A stretch of DNA of 35,749 nt from Campylobacterales bacterium (GTDB taxonomy: Bacteria; Campylobacterota; Campylobacteria; Campylobacterales; JALSKU01), in assembly GCA_027065125.1 (NCBI GenBank), contig JAMOOV010000143.1:1-35749 (forward strand), written 5' to 3'. The translations under genes and the position numbers were made by a program. Positions 27,012 to 35,749 of this stretch are shown here, one piece after another. Below the pieces are notes generated by a model. It saw only the letters and a list, made by a program, of their open reading frames with translations, searched no databases and had not been told where the DNA came from. Each line of letters opens with the position of its first letter. Position 1 is the stretch's first letter.

Positions 27012-29111
27012 CTAATATCCCATTAAAGCCAATACCTTATAGACAAAAAATGCTAAAAGCCAAGCTACCACATTGGGATAAATCGTATAAAAAGTTCTCC
27101 AAGCCCATTGAGGAACTTCCGCATAAAATGTACTCATAGCCGCAAGACAAGGAGAGTATATCATGATGATGATGATAAGAGCCACCGCAGCTTTAAAGTC
27201 AATATTTTCTTGCATCTTTTTTATAAGACCGTTACTTGCACCGCCCTCTCCTACCGCATACAAAGTTCCCATAGTGGAAACCACCGTCTCTTTCGCCGCA
27301 AGCCCAGCTATGACAGACACACTCATTCTCCAATCAAATCCGAGAGGCTCGAAAATAGGATTTATCGTCTTTCCTATTTTACCAAGATAACTCTCTCCAA
27401 GCAATTTAGCCTTCAGCTCATTTTCCAAATCCTGTTTTTTCGTTTTATCAGTTGTTACAGCTATCTTTGCTTCATAATTTTTAACGATATTTGGATGATG
27501 AGGATAGGTGCTTAAAAACCAGATGATCATAGCCGTTCCGGCTATAAAAGTTCCCGCCTTTTTCAAAAACATTTTTGTCTTTATCCAAAGATCCATCGCC
27601 AAAGATTTCATAGAGGGGAAACGATAGGGAGGTATCTCCATAACAAAAGGCTCCGGCTCACCTTTAAAAAGCACAGTTCTTAGTATCTTTGCTACGATAA
27701 GACCCAAAACCGCTCCGCCAAGATAGATGGCAAACAGAACATTTCCGGGATTGTGTTTAGCAAAAAAAGCGGCTATCACAAGCACATATATAGGCAGTCT
27801 TGCCCCGCAACTCATAAAGCCCAAAACAAGCATCGTTATGATCCTGTCTTTCGGATTTTTAAGAGTTCTTGCCGCCATATATGCAGGAACAGTACAGCCA
27901 AAACCGCTAACAAGCGGAACAAAAGCTTTACCCTGAAGCCCGAATTTTTTCAAAAATCCATCCATCAAATATGCCGCTCTTGCCATATAGCCCGTTTGCT
28001 CCAAAAGGTTGATACCCAAAAAGAGGATCAATATATTGGGCAAAAACATCACTACCGCTCCAACCGCCGGTATAACTCCTTCGGTCAAAAGAGAGTTAAA
28101 TCCCCCCTGCGGTAAAACCGAAGAGAGATAATTGGCACTCTCGCTAAAAGCTGTATCTATCAACTCCATAGGGATATTACCAAGTTCAAAAGTGAGTTGA
28201 AAAAGAGCCCACATAAAAAATAAAAATATTGGAAGTCCAAGAATAGGATGGATCAAGATATTGTCTATCTTTTCACTCAAACTCTCTTCGATTTCCGGCA
28301 AAGATATACTCTCCATCTGAAGATTGTGAGCAAGTGCGGCTCTATCGTTAGATAAAATATCTGCGGTACTATCTTCATCAAACTCCGCTTCAAGATTTTT
28401 ATACATCTTTTCAAGCATATCATGCACTTCTATGAAGATAGGAAGATCATGTATGATTTTATAAACCTGCTCATCTCTATCAAGTAGCCTTATAGCTACA
28501 AATCTCGCATACTTTTCATCTTTAAAGTGGGGGGATTTTTGTAATGCTTTGCTTAGTTTTTCTATCCTGATCTCTACTCTCTCGTTATAATATATCTTAT
28601 TTTTATACTCTTTTTTATTGTAAGCCTCTATAACGGTATCTACTATCTTATCAACCCCTTTACCCTCTTTTGCCGAAGCTAATATAACGGGTATCCCAAG
28701 AAGTGTTTCGAGCTTGTCTTTATCTATCTTACCGCCTTTTTTCTCTATCTCATCCACCATATTTACGATAAGTATCATCTTTTTTTGCATATCAAGCAGT
28801 TGCATGGTAAATATAAGATTTCTCGATAGAGTGTTGGCATCAACTATATTGACTATTATGTCATATTTTTCATTTAAGAGATAATTTTTTGCTACTTGCT
28901 CCTCAGGAGTGTAAGCATTTAGAGAGTAAATACCGGGCAGATCCACCATCTGTATATCATACTCTCCCTTTTTTATCTCCACTACGGTCTTTTCAACGGT
29001 AACACCGGAAAAATTACCCGTATGAAGTCTCGCATCGCTGATAGCATTTAGTATGGAGGATTTGCCTACATTTGGCTGTCCGGCAACGACAACTTTGATC
29101 AAATTACTCAT
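27012..29111 (-). CDS. feoB: Ferrous iron transporter FeoB
   Basis: GQPNVGKSSILNAISDARLHTGNFSGVTVEK; VDLPGIYSLNAY; FVPLVSGFGCTVPAYMAARTL. Confidence 0.95.
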   Translation of the reverse strand: MSNLIKVVVAGQPNVGKSSILNAISDARLHTGNFSGVTVEKTVVEIKKGEYDIQMVDLPGIYSLNAYTPEEQVAKNYLLNEKYDIIVNIVDANTLSRNLIFTMQLLDMQKKMILIVNMVDEIEKKGGKIDKDKLETLLGIPVILASAKEGKGVDKIVDTVIEAYNKKEYKNKIYYNERVEIRIEKLSKALQKSPHFKDEKYARFVAIRLLDRDEQVYKIIHDLPIFIEVHDMLEKMYKNLEAEFDEDSTADILSNDRAALAHNLQMESISLPEIEESLSEKIDNILIHPILGLPIFLFFMWALFQLTFELGNIPMELIDTAFSESANYLSSVLPQGGFNSLLTEGVIPAVGAVVMFLPNILILFLGINLLEQTGYMARAAYLMDGFLKKFGLQGKAFVPLVSGFGCTVPAYMAARTLKNPKDRIITMLVLGFMSCGARLPIYVLVIAAFFAKHNPGNVLFAIYLGGAVLGLIVAKILRTVLFKGEPEPFVMEIPPYRFPSMKSLAMDLWIKTKMFLKKAGTFIAGTAMIIWFLSTYPHHPNIVKNYEAKIAVTTDKTKKQDLENELKAKLLGESYLGKIGKTINPIFEPLGFDWRMSVSVIAGLAAKETVVSTMGTLYAVGEGGASNGLIKKMQENIDFKAAVALIIIIMIYSPCLAAMSTFYAEVPQWAWRTFYTIYPNVVAWLLAFFVYKVLALMGY

Positions 29112-29337
29112 CCTCGATCTCCACGACTATATTTTGAGCCTCTTCTTCTCTTAGTCCAACTTTAGTATCGTTGCTCATAATATCCCAAGTTTGTTTGGCA
29201 AGAGTATGTTTTAAAACTTGTATCTTTGCTCCCTTGACTATCCCCATAGCAAATAGTCGCCCTTTGATAGGCTCCTTGGCTGTTATCTTTTTTACGATAG
29301 CCTTATCCCCTATTCTCAAATCTGATATTTTTTTCAA
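29104..29337 (-). CDS. feoA: FeoA
   Basis: SDLRIGDKAIVKKITAKEPIKGRLFAMGIVKGAKIQVLKH. Confidence 0.88.
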   Translation of the reverse strand: MKKISDLRIGDKAIVKKITAKEPIKGRLFAMGIVKGAKIQVLKHTLAKQTWDIMSNDTKVGLREEEAQNIVVEIEDE

Positions 29338-29403
29338 AATTTCTCCCTAAGCAACTTATTTGTGGGGGATTGTAGCTAAAAAAGTATTAAACAACTCTTA
29401 AAG

Positions 29404-29418
29404 TGATAATCATTATCA
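29404..29418. promoter_or_regulatory. Fur-box-like 7-1-7 palindrome upstream of feoA-feoB
   Basis: tgataat-c-attatca. Confidence 0.8.
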
Positions 29419-29491
29419 ACTTAAGAAAGTTAAATATTATTATTGTTTTAAGAGCGATAATAAAATGCTTTATCGCTCTTAAAAAGTTATA

Positions 29492-29931
29492 TTATTTTGA
29501 AGCTTTGTCGGTTATCTCGTTTAAAACTTTATCCATCATAGGTATCACTCCGCACCCCTTAAGGTCAAATCTATTTTCAAACTCTCTTGGATTTAAGTAC
29601 TCGATTTTTACATGATCGTCATAATCTTTATAAACAAATACTCTAACCGGCAACTCTATACCGGCTTTCGGATCTCTTCTTAATATCCTCGTACCCATTT
29701 TTGCACTGCCTATTGTTATCACTTTAGCATCCATTATATTCATATCCGCTTTTTTGGCATTTGCCTTGTGATCAAATATACCAAATACACTCAATCCCTT
29801 CTCTTTAGCACTTTTTTCTATCTTTTTTACAGTTGCATCTACAGAATTTTTACTACTTTTTATGATGTAGTAATTTCCCGCATTCAAAGCAACCGTACAT
29901 ATAAAAGTAAAAAGTAAAAACTTAAATCTCA
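29492..29931 (-). CDS. DUF302-domain secreted protein
   Basis: Signal peptide; ...GIFDHKANAKKADMNIMDAKVITIGSAKMGTRILRRDPKAGIELPVRVFVYKD. Confidence 0.8.
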
Positions 29932-30034
29932 TATAAACCTCCTTGAAATTTTTTTGTATTGTATCAAACATTAGTGCCTAAAAAGTGTTTAGCAATATGA
30001 TATAATTATATTAAAAGCAAAAAGGTCAAATCGC

Positions 30035-30910
30035 ATGATAAAAGTCGGCATGATTCAACAAAAATATCAAGGCAATAGTAAAGACACCATAAATAAAACG
30101 GTAAAACTTATCGAAAATGCCAAAAAAAAGGGTGCAGATTTGGTAATACTTCAAGAGCTTCATCAAGATAGATATTTTTGCATCAACGAAGATACGAACA
30201 ACTTTAAGTTATCGGAAAGTTTTGATAGTGATATAAAATTTTGGAGCAATGTAGCAAAAACAAATGATATAGTATTAGTAACTTCACTATTTGAAAAAAG
30301 AGCTCCCGGACTCTATCACAATACGGCGGTAGTATTTGAAAAAGACGGTACAATAGCCGGCAAATATAGAAAGATGCATATACCCGATGATCCGGGATTT
30401 TATGAAAAATTTTACTTCACACCAGGAGATTTGGGATTTGAGCCGATAGATACGAGTGCGGGGAGGCTTGGAGTATTAATCTGTTGGGATCAATGGTATC
30501 CCGAAGCGGCTCGCATTATGACTCTAAAAGGTGCCGAGATACTCATATATCCCACCGCTATAGGCTGGTTTGACGAGGATAACCAACAAGAGAAACAACG
30601 ACAACTCGATAGCTGGATCACGATACAAAGATCTCATGCCATAGCAAACGGCCTACCCGTCGTCGCGGTCAATAGAGTAGGTTTTGAAAAAGATAACTCC
30701 GGATGTTTAAAAGGGATAAGATTTTGGGGAAACTCTTTCGTTTGCAATGCAGGAGGAGAGATCATCAAAAAACTTGATGACAAAAGCGAAACCGCCCAAG
30801 TCGTTGAAATAGATTTATCCCAAAGCAAAAATTTTAGAGATATTTGGTCTTTTTTAAGAGATAGGAGGATAGAGTGCTACTCCTCCTTACTAAAGAGATA
30901 TGACGATTAG
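30035..30910 (+). CDS. aguB: N-carbamoylputrescine amidase (nitrilase superfamily)
   Basis: LQELHQDRYFC; GKYRKMHIPDDPGFYEKFYFTPGD; VLICWDQWYPEAAR. Confidence 0.92.
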   Translation: MIKVGMIQQKYQGNSKDTINKTVKLIENAKKKGADLVILQELHQDRYFCINEDTNNFKLSESFDSDIKFWSNVAKTNDIVLVTSLFEKRAPGLYHNTAVVFEKDGTIAGKYRKMHIPDDPGFYEKFYFTPGDLGFEPIDTSAGRLGVLICWDQWYPEAARIMTLKGAEILIYPTAIGWFDEDNQQEKQRQLDSWITIQRSHAIANGLPVVAVNRVGFEKDNSGCLKGIRFWGNSFVCNAGGEIIKKLDDKSETAQVVEIDLSQSKNFRDIWSFLRDRRIECYSSLLKRYDD

Positions 30911-31006
30911 TTGTTCTTATCCTTTTTGACACTCATATAAAATACAAATGCTTCTTCTTTTTTGGGTGTTATATCGTCTTTATTGAGTGCTATTTCTATC
31001 TTTTTT

Positions 31007-32098
31007 CTATACTTTTTTATATAAGACAGAAACTCTTTTTTTTTTCTTTCCTTTTAAAACACTCTTTGCTATTTTTATAGTATTTGCAGGATTTATAGCA
31101 TGATTATTTTTATAAAGTCCAAAATGCAAATGCGGTCCTGTGCTAAGCCCGGTAGAGCCAACATAGCCTATAGTTTTACCTTTTTTGACATATTTTCCTC
31201 TTCTGATACCTCTTGCAAACTTTCTCAAATGTGCATATAAAGTTTTGTATCCATCTATATGATTAATGATGATACAATTACCGTATCCTCCCTTTCGTCC
31301 TGCAAATATCACTCTTCCATTTCCTGCCGCATGAACGGGTGTTCCTATCGGGGCGGCGAAGTCTATACCGAGGTGAGCTCTGTATTTATGGAGTATAGGA
31401 TGCCATCTTTTATAAGTAAATCTATCTGAAATTCTCGTATATCTGCAAGGCTGAGAGAGGAAAAATCCCTCTATCTCTTTTCCTTTTTCATTATAGTATC
31501 TATCTTTATATTTATAAATATAATGCTTCACCCCTCTAGTTTCTATCATCGCTGCTTCTATAGAAGGATTGCCGAATTGTCTTCCAAGTCTTATCTTTTT
31601 TGTATATGCGATAACAAGCTTATCGCCTTTTCTTAAATCTCTTTTGAAATTTATACTTTTTTTATAAGATTGTATAAATTCATTTGCCAAAAGATAATTA
31701 TTGGTAAGTTTGACTATATCTTGATATGGAGATAATTTTATACTCGTTTCCAATATCTTATGCTCAGTTTCATAGACAATAGGAATCATGTCTACAAAAT
31801 ATCCTTTATCGTTTTTTCCTATATGTATCTGCAACTCTTCTCCCACAGGTATCAAAACTTGCTCAATCGTGCCATTGCTATCTTGTAAAATCTGATATCT
31901 ACTTCCTGTGATAATCTCTGAAGTTAACTCTTTATTTGTTACATCCATATTATAGTATAGCTTTAGTGGCATTTTATGATCTTCAAGAAAATTTAAAAAA
32001 GTTTCTCCTTTTTCCCATTTTTTTTCCACAAGTTTACTCGCTCCCCATAGATAATTACTTATTAACAGAAGTATTATCAAAACTAATCTCACCATCAA
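31007..32098 (-). CDS. M23 (LytM) peptidase, Csd3/Pgp-like; C-terminus apparently frameshifted at A10 tract
   Basis: HLGIDFAAPIGTPVHAAGNGRVIFAGRKGGYGNCIIINH...GSTGLSTGPHLHFGLYKN. Confidence 0.85.
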   Translation of the reverse strand: MMVRLVLIILLLISNYLWGASKLVEKKWEKGETFLNFLEDHKMPLKLYYNMDVTNKELTSEIITGSRYQILQDSNGTIEQVLIPVGEELQIHIGKNDKGYFVDMIPIVYETEHKILETSIKLSPYQDIVKLTNNYLLANEFIQSYKKSINFKRDLRKGDKLVIAYTKKIRLGRQFGNPSIEAAMIETRGVKHYIYKYKDRYYNEKGKEIEGFFLSQPCRYTRISDRFTYKRWHPILHKYRAHLGIDFAAPIGTPVHAAGNGRVIFAGRKGGYGNCIIINHIDGYKTLYAHLRKFARGIRRGKYVKKGKTIGYVGSTGLSTGPHLHFGLYKNNHAINPANTIKIAKSVLKGKKKKRVSVLYKKV

Positions 32099-32192
32099 TC
32101 CTTTGTATTTTTTTGAATTATACCTTTTTGCTCTTTTAAAAGCAATTTTTAATCCATTTTATGTATAATATTAAAAAAATTAAAGGATTTTA

Positions 32193-32915
32193 ATGAAAAA
32201 ACTTTTTCAATATCTATCTATTTTATTGATTTTTATGAGTTTGAACCTTAATGCAAATTCACTTTTTAAAGAGCATAAAACAAAAATCATATCTATAGAT
32301 AATAATATTGCTACAATAAAAAATTTTTCGGATGTCAAAATAGGCTCCAGCGGGGTAGTTATTCACAATTTTGATAAAAAACACTCAACTATTGTTGCAA
32401 AAGCTATAGTTATAGACAAAAATAGCGATACGGCAACTATCAGATTTGTACCTTTCAGAGATTTAAAGCAAGATGTATTGCCTGTACCAAAAATTTTACC
32501 TCAAATAGGCGATACGGCGATACTAAACTATCTTTACAATTATGCTTTGCCGATAACTCCAAATTATCAAACATACAAGATTATTAACAAAAAGCATAAA
32601 AATATAAAATGGCTTCATCCTGATCTTTTTGCAGCAAAACTTTTTATTGATGGAAATCCTGCTCCAACAAAAAAAGATTTTAAAAAAATGTGTAAAGATT
32701 ACAATTTTTCACTACTCTATTTTGCTATAAACGATAAAGGTAATTTTGTAGATTGCAATAGCTTCAAGATCATAAAACAAGAACAAATCAACACTTCAGG
32801 TAAAATACAATTTCCATTTTTTACAAGAATTAAAGACATAAAAGAGTCTTGGTTTAGTTTTGGTAATTCCAAGATAACAAACTATAACGACTATTATCAA
32901 AGTCTGATAAGATAA
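32193..32915 (+). CDS. PgbA-like (plasminogen-binding N-terminal domain) surface/periplasmic protein
   Basis: Signal peptide; IISIDNNIATIKNFSDVKIGSSGVVIHNFDKKHSTIVAKAIV; QIGDTAILNYLYNYALPI. Confidence 0.7.
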   Translation: MKKLFQYLSILLIFMSLNLNANSLFKEHKTKIISIDNNIATIKNFSDVKIGSSGVVIHNFDKKHSTIVAKAIVIDKNSDTATIRFVPFRDLKQDVLPVPKILPQIGDTAILNYLYNYALPITPNYQTYKIINKKHKNIKWLHPDLFAAKLFIDGNPAPTKKDFKKMCKDYNFSLLYFAINDKGNFVDCNSFKIIKQEQINTSGKIQFPFFTRIKDIKESWFSFGNSKITNYNDYYQSLIR

Positions 32916-32919
32916 GCCC

Positions 32920-34302
32920 ATGATAAATAAACAAGATATAATTCATTTTGAAAATATTGTAGGGAAAGAAAATATTTATAGCGATAAAGCTCATCTTATA
33001 GCTTACTCTTACGATGCTACAAAAGTAAGATATGAGCCGGAACTTGTACTTTTCCCAAAAAGTGAACAAGATATAAGTGATATATTGAAATATTGCAACA
33101 AAAAAGGGATAACTATTACCCCAAGAGGTGCAGGAAGTGGCTTTACGGGAGGTTCTTTGCCAAAAAGAGGTGGCATCATGTTATGCTTTGAAAAACATAT
33201 GAATAAAATTCTTGAAATAGATATGCAAAATATGATAGCTATCGTACAACCGGGGGTTATCAATAGAGATTTACAAAAAGAGGTCGAAAAACTCGGACTC
33301 TTTTATCCGCCCGATCCCGCAAGTCAAGACTACTCCACACTTGGAGGTAATGTCAGCGAAAATGCAGGAGGAATGAGAGCGGCAAAATACGGTATAACAA
33401 AAGATTTTGTTATGGCTTTAAGAGCTGTTTTGCCAAACGGAGAGGTCATAAGAGCGGGTAAAAAAACTATAAAAGATGTAGCCGGATACAATATAGCGGG
33501 TATCTTGATAGCGAGTGAAGGAACTTTGGCAGTTATCACCGAAATAACCCTAAAGCTTTTACCAAAACCAAAACTTACAAAAACTGCTATGGGAGTTTTT
33601 CCGACAGTCGAAGATGCCATGAATGCTGTTTTTAAGACTATGGCAAGTGGAGTCATTCCGGTAGCTATGGAATTTCTTGATAATCTTAGCATAAGAGCGG
33701 TAGAGGAAAAGTTTCACAAAGGCTTACCCAAAGATGCCGGTGCTATACTGATATGTGATGTTGATGGGGATTTGGATATTGAGCTTGATATGCAACTTGA
33801 AACAATAGAGAAAGTTTTTAAAGAAAACGGATGCAAAGAGTTCAAAAAAGCAAAAGATCAAAATGAAGCCAATGATCTATGGTTTGCAAGAAGAAATGCA
33901 AGCCAAAGCATCACCATCTACGGCTCTAAAAAACTAAATGAAGATATAACTGTACCAAGATCCAAACTTCCCGATGTCTTAAAAGGTATAGAAGAGATTT
34001 CTAAAAAATTTAATGTCAAAATACCGTGCTTCGGTCATACGGGAGATGGAAATGTGCATGTCAATGTCATGGTGGACGGTAGCAAAGAAGAAGAGCTTAA
34101 AAGAGGTCATGAAGCTATCGTGGAAGTATTTAAACTTGCTGTATCGCTTGAGGGCACCTTAAGCGGAGAGCATGGCATAGGATTAAGTAAAGCACCATTT
34201 ATGAATATCGCTTTTAGCGATGCGGAAATGGAGCTATTTAGGTCTATCAAGAGAGCTTTTGACCCTAACGATATATTAAATCCGGGTAAAATGGGACTTT
34301 GA
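32920..34302 (+). CDS. glcD: FAD-linked oxidase / glycolate or D-lactate dehydrogenase GlcD-like
   Basis: ITPRGAGSGFTGGSLP; STLGGNVSENAGGMRAAKYG; GHTGDGNVHVNVM; GEHGIGLSKAPFM. Confidence 0.9.
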   Translation: MINKQDIIHFENIVGKENIYSDKAHLIAYSYDATKVRYEPELVLFPKSEQDISDILKYCNKKGITITPRGAGSGFTGGSLPKRGGIMLCFEKHMNKILEIDMQNMIAIVQPGVINRDLQKEVEKLGLFYPPDPASQDYSTLGGNVSENAGGMRAAKYGITKDFVMALRAVLPNGEVIRAGKKTIKDVAGYNIAGILIASEGTLAVITEITLKLLPKPKLTKTAMGVFPTVEDAMNAVFKTMASGVIPVAMEFLDNLSIRAVEEKFHKGLPKDAGAILICDVDGDLDIELDMQLETIEKVFKENGCKEFKKAKDQNEANDLWFARRNASQSITIYGSKKLNEDITVPRSKLPDVLKGIEEISKKFNVKIPCFGHTGDGNVHVNVMVDGSKEEELKRGHEAIVEVFKLAVSLEGTLSGEHGIGLSKAPFMNIAFSDAEMELFRSIKRAFDPNDILNPGKMGL

Positions 34303-35102
34303 ATACCAAATTCAAAAAGATAAAATTTTTTATAAAAGAGTTTAGAGATAAGGATCTATTGCATTATGCTTCAAGTCTTAGTTTTCATACTATTTTAGCA
34401 CTTATTCCAATACTTCTTATCTCTTTATCCATATTTACCAAACTTCCGAGTTTTAAAAAATATTACGGATTGATCAAAAACTTTATATTTTCATCTTTGA
34501 TGCCAAGCCAACAGGAAAATATATCCTCCTATATCGATAAATTTTTAAACAATACTATAAACATGGGGGTTATCGGCTTTATATTTGTCATATATGTTTC
34601 CGTAATGTTTTTTATGGATTATGAGTATATCGTCAGCAAGATTTTCAAAACAAAACCAAAAAGCTTTTGGCAATCCATCTCCACATACTGGACACTCATA
34701 ACACTGCTACCTATGGGTATAGGTATATCATTTTTCGCATCAAGCAAAATACAACATATATTAAGCTCTTACCAATATACAAGTTGGATAAATATCCTTG
34801 TAGTGCTTCCGTATCTTATATTTTGGATGCTGTTTTTTATCATGTATATGATATCCATTAATGTAAAAGTGGAGACAAAAACCGTGCTATTCTCCTCTTT
34901 TTTGGCTTCTACGATATGGTATATCTCAAAAACCGCATTTATATATTATGTCAGCTACAATAAAACCTACACAAGCATCTACGGCTCGTTTAGTACGGTT
35001 ATGTTTTTCTTTATATGGATATACTTTTCATGGGTTATATACATCTACGGCTTAAAGATATGCTACCTTTTAAACAAAGCTAACGATTTAAAAACCGAGT
35101 AA
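34299..35102 (+). CDS. YihY/BrkB family membrane protein
   Basis: DLLHYASSLSFHTILALIPILLISLSIF; TTG start overlapping glcD stop. Confidence 0.88.
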   Translation: MNTKFKKIKFFIKEFRDKDLLHYASSLSFHTILALIPILLISLSIFTKLPSFKKYYGLIKNFIFSSLMPSQQENISSYIDKFLNNTINMGVIGFIFVIYVSVMFFMDYEYIVSKIFKTKPKSFWQSISTYWTLITLLPMGIGISFFASSKIQHILSSYQYTSWINILVVLPYLIFWMLFFIMYMISINVKVETKTVLFSSFLASTIWYISKTAFIYYVSYNKTYTSIYGSFSTVMFFFIWIYFSWVIYIYGLKICYLLNKANDLKTE

Positions 35103-35570
35103 TTTCTTTCTTATTTTGGGATTGGTTAGATTTTCGCCTCTTAACATTTTAAGCCTCATCTCCTCAAAAGGGATCGTTTTTTCGGTCGTATTTTTCTCAT
35201 AAGCCCCGAAACCATAATGCATCGGTGTACTATCGGTGAGTGTGTAGTGGGCTTTTTTAGCATCTATCCATCTATGAGTATCATCGCTATATGTCCAAAG
35301 CTTAACATCTTTTGAAACATAATGATTTTTGTGAAGCCACAGTACCATGCACCCGGGGTCATCAAAAACAAAAGTCCTCCCGTCTTTTAATATCACTTCG
35401 GAAGCATTTTTCATCTTTTCAACTTCCATACCGCACTGAGGATCCATAGTTACACCCAATTTTATCTCAACAGGTTTCCCATCTTTGCTAATATTGGTAG
35501 CAACCTCTCTCTTTTCACAACCGACAAATAAAAATACAACAGCCACAATCAAAATCAAACCGTTTTTCAT
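35088..35570 (-). CDS. NosL-like lipoprotein
   Basis: Lipobox VFLFVGC; DPQCGMEVEKMKNASEVILKDGRTFVFDDPGCMVLWLHKN. Confidence 0.8.
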   Translation of the reverse strand: MKNGLILIVAVVFLFVGCEKREVATNISKDGKPVEIKLGVTMDPQCGMEVEKMKNASEVILKDGRTFVFDDPGCMVLWLHKNHYVSKDVKLWTYSDDTHRWIDAKKAHYTLTDSTPMHYGFGAYEKNTTEKTIPFEEMRLKMLRGENLTNPKIRKKLLGF

Positions 35571-35749
35571 AAATACTCCATTTTTTAAAAGTCAAAAAAA
35601 CTCATCACTCGCTTTACAGCCACACCCCGTTTTTCATATAGTAAACTATCGGATAAGCCGTAACGATTAGGACATATATTATATCAAAAAATATTGATAC
35701 CATTTTAAATTTTTGACAATCTTTTTTCGTAGTTTGATATACAAATGCT

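Noticed and set aside
27108-28115. Plus-strand ORFs opposite feoB
   Set aside because: Antisense shadow ORFs of the clearly coding FeoB gene.

Overview
AT-rich window, probably from a Campylobacterota genome (inference from gene content: PgbA-like protein, Liv/Ior/Feo/Agu sets, Csd3/Pgp-like M23 peptidase). It has two parts. (1) About 1-13.4 kb is accessory/mobile DNA. It holds a long inverted repeat (1-~741 versus ~4271-5036) and three mosaic copies of a two-gene small-membrane-protein module with Asp/Tyr-rich tails. It also holds two orphan tRNA-Met(CAU) 3' halves with short-period direct repeats (old attachment sites), three toxin-antitoxin loci (ParE-like, HigBA-like, MNT/HepT), a HicB remnant and a frameshifted pseudogene. 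Next comes an unusual cassette: a TraK-like protein, then an operon of a DUF3440 PAPS-reductase-like (IbrA-like) protein, a GNAT-like protein, a ParB-domain (IbrB-like) protein and an SNF2 helicase. The accessory part ends with a compact structured-RNA candidate and truncated IS5/IS3/IS256 remnants. (2) About 13.5-35.7 kb is core-like: livKHMGF; divergent iorAB-paaK-ACT-paaI-lysE-trpB; aguA; a CDF transporter; feoA-feoB-feoA with a Fur-box-like palindrome; aguB; an M23 peptidase apparently frameshifted at an A10 tract; glcD; a BrkB-family protein; and a NosL-like lipoprotein. The best candidates for something undescribed are the PAPS-reductase/GNAT/ParB/SNF2 cassette, the triplicated acidic-tail membrane module and the structured RNA at 12211-12342. 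All family calls were made by eye from motifs; no searches were run.
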